Origin: Candidatus Peribacterales bacterium
GTDB lineage: Bacteria; Patescibacteriota; Gracilibacteria; Peribacterales; Peribacteraceae
Length of the DNA: 13,080 nt
Assembly: GCA_021731345.1 (NCBI GenBank)
Contig: JAKFXO010000108.1
Location: forward strand, 1 to 13,080
Reading direction: 5' to 3'
Positions 1-5,330 of this stretch are shown here, piece after piece. The first letter of the stretch is position 1; every line of letters begins with the position of its first letter. The notes below the pieces were generated by a model that saw only the letters and a program-made list of their open reading frames with translations, made no database searches and was not told where the DNA came from. The translations under genes were made by a program, and so were the position numbers.

Positions 1-2
1 CC

Positions 3-380
3 TACGTGACGCGCAAAGGAACCTTCGTCACCTCCCCTATCCGGCTCACCGGCGAACCCTATCCGAAGCTCACGATTACAGACTGGGGAATCAGGCCGCA
101 AAACCGTACGCCTCTTTTAGCACCAGATTTTCTCCAGACCATCTTCATCGCTCGTGACACGCTGCGCCGAGACTTCGGCCTCCAGAGCCAAAATATCGCC
201 ATCTACCTGCGCGCCCAGGAATTCCACATTAAGACAAATAAGACCACTCTCTGGTTTGATTTACGGAGCCCACTCAACGTACAATTCCAGCGGTTCAGAG
301 AGTTCCTGAAAACTCTCTCCCTCGATCAGGCGAAGGAGTACATAGACCTTCGGATCGCAGACAAGATTATCTATAAGTAA
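3..380 (+). CDS. C-terminal part of a probable FtsQ/DivIB-like cell division protein (5' truncated by window edge)
   Basis: The frame is open to the left edge (a Tyr codon precedes the GTG at 6), so this is most likely the end of a longer gene and the GTG is not the true start. About 125 residues are visible. The pattern is a loosely conserved extracytoplasmic domain with a hydrophobic/amphipathic segment near FLQTIFIARDTLRR, a beta-rich stretch, LWFDLRSPL, a helix, and a terminal YIDLRIADKIIYK. A closing (Y/V)DLR-x-x-(D/N)-(K/R)-(I/V) strand is typical of FtsQ/DivIB C-termini, which in the family sit in the periplasm and link FtsL/FtsB to the divisome. The call rests on this short pattern and on the envelope genes that follow. 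The membrane segment and POTRA domain that would settle it are outside the window. Stop TAA is at 378-380, and the next gene starts 35 bases on in the same direction. Confidence 0.5.
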   Translation, partial: YVTRKGTFVTSPIRLTGEPYPKLTITDWGIRPQNRTPLLAPDFLQTIFIARDTLRRDFGLQSQNIAIYLRAQEFHIKTNKTTLWFDLRSPLNVQFQRFREFLKTLSLDQAKEYIDLRIADKIIYK

Positions 381-415
381 TCCGGTTTATCCCGTTTTGC
401 AGAGATCACGCGCAT

Positions 416-1279
416 ATGCTCTCCGTTCTCGCATCCGTTCTCGTTCTCGGCCTCATTCCTCCGGAGCTTCCGGAAGCTTCTTCGCCGTCGCTACCGGGCA
501 TTGAAGTTCTGTCTATTTCAGCACCAGACTCTCTCGCTTCTAAAATTCGCATGCCGATGCTTTCTGCATCCGGTGCCATCCTCATGGATGCAGAAAGCGG
601 ACAAGAAATTTTCTCGATCGCTCCCGATGAACGCAGGCCGATGGCAAGCCTGACGAAGATTATGACCGCACTGCTGATTCTGGAAAATCATGAACTGAGC
701 GAATCGGTCATGGTGCCGCCGATTGCTGAAGAAGTGAAAGGAAGCACCATCGACATCGTCGCTGGCCAACGGCTTTCCGTACGCAGCCTGCTGTATGCGC
801 TTCTGCTGCCATCTGCCAATGATGCAGCCTACACACTTGCGGTCTTTGACGGACGGACTGTCGGCACATTCGTCGAGCGCATGAACAAACGCGCCGAAAC
901 TCTTGGCCTCAAGAATACGCATTTCGCAAACCCCGCTGGGCTAGATCATCCACAGCAATACTCCACACCGCGCGACCTCGCATGGCTTGCACTTGCCGCT
1001 CTCAAAAATGAAAACTTTGCCACGATCGTTGGCACACGCACCGCACGCATCACAGCGGAAGACGGAACGGAATATTCGCTCAAGAATACGAACGAAATGC
1101 TCCACTACAACGCAAATGTTTTCGGCGTCAAAACAGGAACGACGGACGGCGCTGGTGAGTGTCTCATTATTTTGTTTACAGAAGGTGATCGCCGATATCT
1201 CCTCGTCATCCTTGGCTCATCAGAACGCTACTCCGACGGACTAAAGCAGTTGCAGGCAGTTCGCGCTGCTCTGCAGTAA
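416..1279 (+). CDS. D-alanyl-D-alanine carboxypeptidase (peptidase S11, PBP5/DacF type), short form
   Basis: The 287-residue protein is a serine D,D-carboxypeptidase that trims the terminal D-Ala from peptidoglycan stem peptides outside the membrane. All three penicillin-binding active-site motifs are visible: S78-L-T-K81 (nucleophile Ser78, base Lys81), S133-A-N135 and K239-T-G241. Supporting family motifs include ILMDAESGQEIFS near 55-67 and HFANPAGLDHP near 169-179. A hydrophobic N-terminus (residues 1-16) looks like a short signal sequence or anchor. The chain ends soon after the KTG domain, so the C-terminal beta domain and amphipathic membrane anchor of PBP5 are missing. Many short S11 enzymes are built this way. 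The ATG at 416 is the natural start for the hydrophobic leader; no Shine-Dalgarno sequence is seen. It lies 12 bases upstream of the M23 gene, suggesting co-transcription. dacA versus dacF cannot be decided from sequence. Confidence 0.93.
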   Translation: MLSVLASVLVLGLIPPELPEASSPSLPGIEVLSISAPDSLASKIRMPMLSASGAILMDAESGQEIFSIAPDERRPMASLTKIMTALLILENHELSESVMVPPIAEEVKGSTIDIVAGQRLSVRSLLYALLLPSANDAAYTLAVFDGRTVGTFVERMNKRAETLGLKNTHFANPAGLDHPQQYSTPRDLAWLALAALKNENFATIVGTRTARITAEDGTEYSLKNTNEMLHYNANVFGVKTGTTDGAGECLIILFTEGDRRYLLVILGSSERYSDGLKQLQAVRAALQ

Positions 1280-1291
1280 GATATCACCCCC

Positions 1292-2308
1292 ATGCGCCCC
1301 CCTAAGACTTCCATTCACTCCTGGCTGAGTCTTCGCATTCGGATGCTCTGCATCGTGGTGTTTGCAGTGTCGTTGTTCTTACCACCCTACATACCGGATT
1401 CTGCGTCAGCTCCACCACCAGAAGTTGACCCTGATGTGGAAGGTTACTTGCTCGCTGAGGAAGGCTTCCTCATGAAGACATCGTCGCTCACGGAGCAGGG
1501 CACACGTAGCGCTTTCAGTCAGGGCATCATTCATACGGTCGAATCTGGTGAGAGTATTACAACGATCGCAAAAACTGCGTTCCTCAAGCCAGAAACTATT
1601 CGTTGGGCGAACGGGCTTTCAGATTCCGCATCGGTCAAACCAGGACAAAAACTCCTGCTACTCCCCGTCGACGGCGTTCTGCATAAAGTGAAACGTGGAC
1701 AAAATTTGCAGATGGTTGCTGACCTCTACAACATTCCGGCTCCCATCATTGCTGCTCAAAATAAAATCAAAGGCGGCTATCTGCTCGCAGGCCAAGACCT
1801 CATCGTTCCCGGAGCAAAACCGATCATCGAAGCACTACCGAAACCACCGAAGCCAGCCACAGCAGCAAAGCCTGCAACGGTTCCAAATACGATTACAAAA
1901 ACTCCGGATAAGAACTTCTCAATCGCTGCAACGTACGGAATTTTGCAGGTGCCATGCGACTGTTTCTATACGCAGTACTACGGTGCAGTACACTTTGGTG
2001 TGGATATGCAGCACCGCGGTGGATCGCCGATCTTTGCAGCTGAAGCTGGCACGGTCATTCGTGCGGATTACGGCTGGAATGGAGGTTATGGAAACGTCAT
2101 TGAAATTGACCACGGCAACGGCCTCGTGACTCTCTACGCACACAGCAAAGAGCTCTACGTGAAGAAGGGCGACACCGTCACGCGTGGCCAAGCGATATCA
2201 TTCATGGGTAATACCGGACGCGTCCACGGACCAACGGGTATCCACTTGCACTTTGAAGTGCACGTGAACGGCGTGAAGAAAAATCCAATGGTCTACATCC
2301 AACAGTAA
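1292..2308 (+). CDS. Secreted LysM-LysM-M23 peptidoglycan endopeptidase
   Basis: The 338-residue exported metallo-endopeptidase probably cleaves peptidoglycan cross-links. Residues 16-35 are hydrophobic, followed by a plausible signal-peptidase site after SASA (about residue 40). Two LysM repeats bind glycan: about 80-125 (HTVESGESITTIA ... VKPGQKLLLLP) and about 129-173 (LHKVKRGQNL ... AGQDLIVPG). A Pro/Ala/Lys linker (about 174-207) leads to the M23/LytM domain at about 210-338. Zinc ligands are H234 and D238 (HFGVD) and H320 of H318-L-H320, with the catalytic H284 in LYAH, so the enzyme should be active. An unusual Cys-Asp-Cys (222-224) lies just before the first zinc motif. The ATG at 1292 lies 12 bases after the carboxypeptidase stop. 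There is no Shine-Dalgarno sequence, but TAAGAT (1277-1282), 9 bases upstream, could serve as a -10 box for an internal promoter. Confidence 0.93.
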   Translation: MRPPKTSIHSWLSLRIRMLCIVVFAVSLFLPPYIPDSASAPPPEVDPDVEGYLLAEEGFLMKTSSLTEQGTRSAFSQGIIHTVESGESITTIAKTAFLKPETIRWANGLSDSASVKPGQKLLLLPVDGVLHKVKRGQNLQMVADLYNIPAPIIAAQNKIKGGYLLAGQDLIVPGAKPIIEALPKPPKPATAAKPATVPNTITKTPDKNFSIAATYGILQVPCDCFYTQYYGAVHFGVDMQHRGGSPIFAAEAGTVIRADYGWNGGYGNVIEIDHGNGLVTLYAHSKELYVKKGDTVTRGQAISFMGNTGRVHGPTGIHLHFEVHVNGVKKNPMVYIQQ

Positions 2309-2320
2309 GGAAAGCACGAA

Positions 2321-2339
2321 AGGAAACCTACGGTTTCCT
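2321..2339. terminator. Short hairpin after the M23 gene, possible terminator
   Basis: AGGAAACC (2321-2328) and GGTTTCCT (2332-2339) form a perfect 8-bp stem with a TAC loop, 12 bases after the M23 stop codon. No uridine tract follows in the plus direction, only a pyrimidine-rich CTCT stretch. It could act as an mRNA 3' end stabiliser or a weak terminator instead of a canonical intrinsic terminator. Confidence 0.4.
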
Positions 2340-2422
2340 CTCATGAGCTCTCCTTCCTCTAAACGGAGCGGCGCAGGAGTGGGGGTCTGCTGGCGGGAGT
2401 CTGCGCGCACGCGTTTTCTTTG

Positions 2423-2455
2423 GTCCTTTCTTTGTCGCTCGGACAAAGAAAGGAC
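2423..2455. repeat. Perfect 14-bp inverted repeat in the convergent gap (REP-like or bidirectional terminator)
   Basis: GTCCTTTCTTTGTC (2423-2436) is exactly mirrored by GACAAAGAAAGGAC (2442-2455) around a 5-base loop. It starts 4 bases beyond the pgl stop codon on the minus strand and lies in the tail-to-tail gap between the M23 gene and pgl, where a bidirectional 3' end is expected. Neither side has a clear T tract. The left arm is preceded by TTTTCTTTGGTC (2415-2426), a near copy of the arm itself, so the element has an internal direct repeat as well. The remaining part of the gap (2340-2414) shows no convincing gene. Confidence 0.6.
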
Positions 2456-2459
2456 AATG

Positions 2460-3125
2460 CTATCCGACCAACCACGTCGTACGTTCATCGAAAAGATACT
2501 GAGCTGGATACATGCTCACGTCTTCGTTGTCTTTTTGCATAGTATGCAAGAGCTTTGCTTTCTTCTCACCCGTCACGAGAAACAGTCTCTGTGCTGCGTG
2601 AAGCAACACCGGAAATGTCACGCTGATGCGATCATGCACGACAAACGCATCTGTCGTCGTGTGAATGACTTTGGCAGGACCATATGCCTCAGGGCCAACT
2701 GGCGGAAAGAGTGAGGCAATGTGGCCATCGTCACCCATGCCAAGAATCACGAGATCGGGCGTAAGCTTCGAAATTTTCTCTGCGTAGTCCGTGATGCATT
2801 CTGCCATTGGCAATGTCGTATCAGGCACCACAACGGTTGCACCCTCTGCCGCATGGGTCAGGAGCGTTTCTCTGATCATTTTTGTATTACTGTCCGCGTG
2901 TGCAGCCGGCACATAGCGTTCATCCACTAAGAAAAACGTGACGCGCTTCCAATCGATACTGAGGTCTGTAGACAGCAAGACGTAGACAGGCTTCGGAGTC
3001 GACCCGCCTGAGAGTCCAATCGTTACTGTGCCGCCACTATGCTGTGCCTTTACAATGACCGCCGAAATCCACGCAGCAGCGGTGCGTACAAACTGCTCTG
3101 TCGTATCTATCTTGATGACGTCCAT
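2460..3125 (-). CDS. pgl: 6-phosphogluconolactonase
   Basis: This enzyme hydrolyses 6-phosphogluconolactone to 6-phosphogluconate, the second step of the oxidative pentose phosphate pathway, in the cytoplasm. With the ATG at 3125 the protein has 221 residues, close to the DevB/Pgl norm. Family motifs are clear: LSGGSTPKP (38-46), VDERYVP (67-73) and GMGDDGHIASLFP (129-141). A GTG at 3140 would add five residues (VYDRR). I prefer the ATG because the MDVIKIDT opening resembles family N-termini and because TATGAT (3137-3132), 6 bases upstream of it, is a good -10 hexamer that would give a leaderless message. The gene follows zwf by 20 bases (15 less if the GTG is used), so read-through from zwf is also likely. 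Stop is TAG. The C-terminus is slightly short. Confidence 0.93.
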   Translation of the reverse strand: MDVIKIDTTEQFVRTAAAWISAVIVKAQHSGGTVTIGLSGGSTPKPVYVLLSTDLSIDWKRVTFFLVDERYVPAAHADSNTKMIRETLLTHAAEGATVVVPDTTLPMAECITDYAEKISKLTPDLVILGMGDDGHIASLFPPVGPEAYGPAKVIHTTTDAFVVHDRISVTFPVLLHAAQRLFLVTGEKKAKLLHTMQKDNEDVSMYPAQYLFDERTTWLVG

Positions 3126-3145
3126 GCGGCGATCATACACCCGTC

Positions 3146-4591
3146 CTACAGCCAGGCGTGGCCAAATTTTGCGATGAATGCATCAGCCTCAGCGGGGCCC
3201 TTTGATCCTGATGCGTACAAGGAAAGCGGAGCCTTCTTACTGTCGAGATATTTCTGCACTGGATCAATAATGCGCCAGCAACTACGGACTTCTTCAGCAT
3301 CCAAGAACCACTGCTGATTGCCATTGATGGCTTCCAAAAGAAGTAAGCTGTGTTCCACGAGACAGTCACCCATACACACCAGCGGGTCTTCCATCACGAG
3401 AGGACGAAACTTCGGCTCGCTGCCGCCAAGCTTGGTTTGTAGGAAAAGTTTCATGCCAGCCTCTCCCTGCAAAATAATATCGAGGCGATTGCGTGTGCCT
3501 TCTTTCCCGACGAGCGTCGGAGAATCTTGGAACTCGACTGCAATGCGCGTTTCTTTTTCTTTGAGACGTTTACCCGAACGCAGGAAGAACGGCACGCCTT
3601 CCCACCGCGAAGAACGAGACATGAGGTGTAGTGCAGCAAACGTCGGTGTACGCGAACCCTTCACAACGCCTTCTTCGTCTTTGTACGCCACAACGTTTTT
3701 CCCGCCCGACACACCTTCACCGTACTGACCTTGCATCACGATCTCCGAAAAATCAGTCGCAGGAGGAAGATAGAATTTTTTGACGGCATCGAGACGTGTT
3801 GTCTTAATTTCATTCGTATCATTCACGAGCCGCATGGTAAGCAAAGCCGCGATTTGAATAAGATGGCTCTGGAACATGTCACGTAGTGTTCCAACCGCAT
3901 CAAAGTATCCCGCACGACCTTCCAGTCCCGCAGATTCCGATGCGGTGATCTGCACGCTGCTGATGAGCGTGTTTTTCAGAAGCCTCTCAATGACTGGATT
4001 TGCGTGACGAAGATAGTACGCGTTACGCACAGCTTCTTTGCCGAGATAGTGATCCAAAATGTAGACCTCGGACGGCTTGAAGCAGCTCAAAAGCACAGCA
4101 TTGATTTCTTCAAATGACGAAAGATCATGACCGACTGGTTTTTCGACAATGCAGCGGAAATCATGGTGCTCTTCATTCACGCCCCCGGCGCAGATATTGC
4201 GCAGTGTCGATTCGAATGCGGTTGGAGGAATGGACAGATAGGCGAGACGCACGACGTCTTTTGCCGAACCTTCCAGTGTCTCAAGTTTTGTTGCCAGTTT
4301 TTTAAAATCCTCGACCGCATCGTACTGACCAGGCTGATAGAACACATGCTCCAACATGGACGAAAGAACTTTTTCATTCACTTCAAGGACATACTCTTTT
4401 ACTGCGTCTGCGACGTGCTTTCGAAACTGCCCATCAGTCATCGCCGTACGCGCGTATCCGACGATGCTGTAGTCAGCGGGAAGACGTTTCTTGAGTGCCA
4501 AGAAATAGAGCGCAGGGAAGATTTTGATCTTCGCCAAATGACCGGAGGCACCGAAGAGAACGAAGGAGAATGGGCGGTTTGCTGCAAGCAT
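3146..4591 (-). CDS. zwf: Glucose-6-phosphate 1-dehydrogenase
   Basis: The 481-residue enzyme oxidises glucose-6-phosphate to 6-phosphogluconolactone, reducing NAD(P)+, and feeds the adjacent pgl product. The N-terminal Rossmann domain carries FGASGHLAKIK (13-23), the equivalent of the usual GxxGDLAKRK. The substrate-binding Lys is kept (K23), but the usual Asp is His18 and the usual Arg is Ile22. R48 in GYART matches the Arg that in Leuconostoc mesenteroides Zwf contacts the NADP 2'-phosphate. The catalytic region is intact: EKP (150-152), DHYLGKE (180-186), H243 in QSHLIQ as the likely general base, and FFLRSGKRL (335-343). Length is normal. The ATG at 4591 is preceded on its own strand by TATACT 10 bases upstream and by AGGGG 5 bases upstream, which could be a weak ribosome site. 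No 6-phosphogluconate dehydrogenase gene is in the window. Confidence 0.95.
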   Translation of the reverse strand: MLAANRPFSFVLFGASGHLAKIKIFPALYFLALKKRLPADYSIVGYARTAMTDGQFRKHVADAVKEYVLEVNEKVLSSMLEHVFYQPGQYDAVEDFKKLATKLETLEGSAKDVVRLAYLSIPPTAFESTLRNICAGGVNEEHHDFRCIVEKPVGHDLSSFEEINAVLLSCFKPSEVYILDHYLGKEAVRNAYYLRHANPVIERLLKNTLISSVQITASESAGLEGRAGYFDAVGTLRDMFQSHLIQIAALLTMRLVNDTNEIKTTRLDAVKKFYLPPATDFSEIVMQGQYGEGVSGGKNVVAYKDEEGVVKGSRTPTFAALHLMSRSSRWEGVPFFLRSGKRLKEKETRIAVEFQDSPTLVGKEGTRNRLDIILQGEAGMKLFLQTKLGGSEPKFRPLVMEDPLVCMGDCLVEHSLLLLEAINGNQQWFLDAEEVRSCWRIIDPVQKYLDSKKAPLSLYASGSKGPAEADAFIAKFGHAWL

Positions 4592-4607
4592 GCGTACCCC
4601 TAGTATA
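4579..4607. promoter_or_regulatory. Compact divergent promoter between zwf and prdX with overlapping -10 boxes
   Basis: The two genes are divergent with only 21 bases between their start codons. On the minus strand TATACT (4607-4602, five of six matches to TATAAT) lies 10 bases before the zwf ATG. On the plus strand TAGTAT (4601-4606) lies 6 bases before the prdX ATG, with TTGCTG (4579-4584) 16 bases further upstream as a possible -35 inside zwf. The two -10 hexamers occupy almost the same bases. Predicted starts would give leaders of only a few bases or none. Hexamer matching alone is weak evidence, but the gap leaves no room for anything larger. Confidence 0.5.
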
Positions 4608-4612
4608 GCCCC

Positions 4613-5113
4613 ATGGAAGAGCTCCTCACACTACTTCATACACTTGGCATTCCCTTCACGCGTTTTGACCACAAGGCCGTGTTTACGTGTGAGGAATCGG
4701 AAGGGCTCGATACACCGATCCCGGGGGCTCACACAAAGCAGCTTTTGATGAAAGCCAAGAATAAAGAGATCTACGTTTTAGCGATCGTGATGCACGATAA
4801 ACGCGTGGATACGAAAGCACTCGCCAAAGATTTTGGCGGCCAGAGTTTTAGTTTCGCGTCGCCAGAAAAAATGATGGAACTCATGAAACTAACACCCGGT
4901 TCTGTGACACCATTTGGGCTCATACATGACACAGAACGAAAGATTGACGTCGTGTTTGACGAAGACGCATGGAATGTAGGCCAATTCAGATTTCATCCCA
5001 TGATCAACACCGCAACATTGAATATTGACCGTGAGGGATTTGAGAAATTTCTGAAACACACTGGCCACAGCTTCACGGTGCGTAAAATTCCCCAAAGAGT
5101 CGAGACTGCTTGA
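4613..5113 (+). CDS. prdX: Prolyl-tRNA-editing (YbaK/EbsC, PrdX/ProXp-ala-type) trans-editing deacylase
   Basis: This free-standing 166-residue domain is related to the insertion domain of bacterial ProRS. The family hydrolyses mischarged tRNAs, typically Ala-tRNA(Pro), in trans. Features seen: H20 in FDHKAVFT, PGAHTKQLLMKAKNK (37-51) with the family Lys42, VDTKALAKDFGG, GSVTPFGLIHD (96-106) and FHPMINTATLNI (127-138). GxVTPFGL together with HP-x-x-N-(T)-x-T is characteristic of the PrdX branch and less so of YbaK (Cys-tRNA) proteins. Substrate choice (Ala versus Cys) is inferred from these motifs. The ATG at 4613 lies in the 21-base divergent gap with zwf, with no Shine-Dalgarno. Stop TGA (5111-5113) overlaps the proposed -35 of the metK promoter. 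Confidence 0.88.
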   Translation: MEELLTLLHTLGIPFTRFDHKAVFTCEESEGLDTPIPGAHTKQLLMKAKNKEIYVLAIVMHDKRVDTKALAKDFGGQSFSFASPEKMMELMKLTPGSVTPFGLIHDTERKIDVVFDEDAWNVGQFRFHPMINTATLNIDREGFEKFLKHTGHSFTVRKIPQRVETA

Positions 5114-5139
5114 TTTCTCCGTACGAGCGGTTCTACACT
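5110..5139 (+). promoter_or_regulatory. Candidate metK promoter upstream of the riboswitch
   Basis: TTGATT (5110-5115) and TACACT (5134-5139) are separated by 18 bases, each matching the sigma-70 consensus at four of six positions. Transcription would begin near 5146, about a dozen bases before the riboswitch P1 helix, which is where an aptamer leader should start. A perfect TTGACA at 5145-5150 has no -10 at suitable spacing except within the aptamer, so I do not use it. The -35 overlaps the prdX stop codon. Confidence 0.4.
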
Positions 5140-5157
5140 CCGTTTTGACATCACCGC

Positions 5158-5263
5158 CTATCCAGAGAGACGCGCATGGGAACTGGCCCGCTAACGACGC
5201 GTCCCCCAACCCCCGAAGACTCGGGAAGGTGGGAATACCAGCCTCCAAGCGGAGGGACGATAG
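5158..5263 (+). promoter_or_regulatory. SAM-I / S-box-type riboswitch aptamer upstream of metK
   Basis: The leader folds into the four-helix S-box arrangement. P1 is CTATC (5158-5162) with GATAG (5259-5263). The conserved AGAGA (5164-5168) follows. P2 is GACGCG (5169-5174) with CGCGTC (5198-5203), enclosing GGG-AACTGG-CCC (5178-5189). CAACC (5207-5211) is the conserved element that pairs with the P2 loop in the family. P3 is capped by CCCGA/TCGGG (5212-5216/5221-5225) and continues into GGTGGGAATACCAGC (5228-5242), which matches the S-box GGUGCUAAUUCCAGC signature. P4 is CCTCC/GGAGG (5242-5246/5251-5255) with an AAGC loop. Known S-box RNAs bind S-adenosylmethionine and turn genes off. MetK makes SAM, so the context fits feedback control. 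The P2 kink-turn is not obvious, so a SAM-clan variant is possible. Confidence 0.9.
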
Positions 5264-5286
5264 TGACTCGGAAGAAACGATCACTA
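5261..5286 (+). promoter_or_regulatory. Antiterminator helix of the metK riboswitch
   Basis: TAGTGA-c-TCG (5261-5270) pairs with CGA-TCACTA (5278-5286), giving nine pairs with one bulged C and a 7-base loop GAAGAAA. Its left arm uses the last three bases of the P1 3' strand (5261-5263) and its right arm uses the first five bases of the terminator stem (5282-5286). It therefore cannot coexist with ligand-stabilised P1 or with the terminator, which is the expected switching logic: low SAM gives the antiterminator and metK expression. Confidence 0.8.
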
Positions 5287-5316
5287 CTCCTCGCACGGAA
5301 GTGGTGTCTTTTATTT
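5282..5316 (+). terminator. Riboswitch-controlled intrinsic terminator in the metK leader
   Basis: CACTACTCC (5282-5290) pairs with GGAAGTGGTG (5297-5306). There are nine pairs including one G-T wobble, a bulged A at 5299 and a 6-base loop. TCTTTTATTT (5307-5316) follows directly as the uridine-rich tract. It ends 14 bases before the metK ATG. With the preceding antiterminator it forms the expression platform of the SAM riboswitch. Confidence 0.82.
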
Positions 5317-5330
5317 CTTCCTTTCATTCC

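Noticed and set aside
2343..2714. A plus-strand open frame covering the convergent gap and the end of pgl
   Set aside because: It runs through the 14-bp inverted repeat and antisense to pgl, with low-complexity, basic and cysteine-containing translation and no family resemblance.
5145..5150. Perfect TTGACA as the metK -35 box
   Set aside because: The -10 position 17 bases on falls within the aptamer AGAGA/P2 region and has no TATAAT-like sequence; transcription from there would omit the P1 5' strand.
5145..5330. A 62-codon upstream extension of metK in the same frame
   Set aside because: These bases form the riboswitch, antiterminator and terminator, the translated extension has no MetK similarity, and the family start is MSSLFTSESV at 5331.
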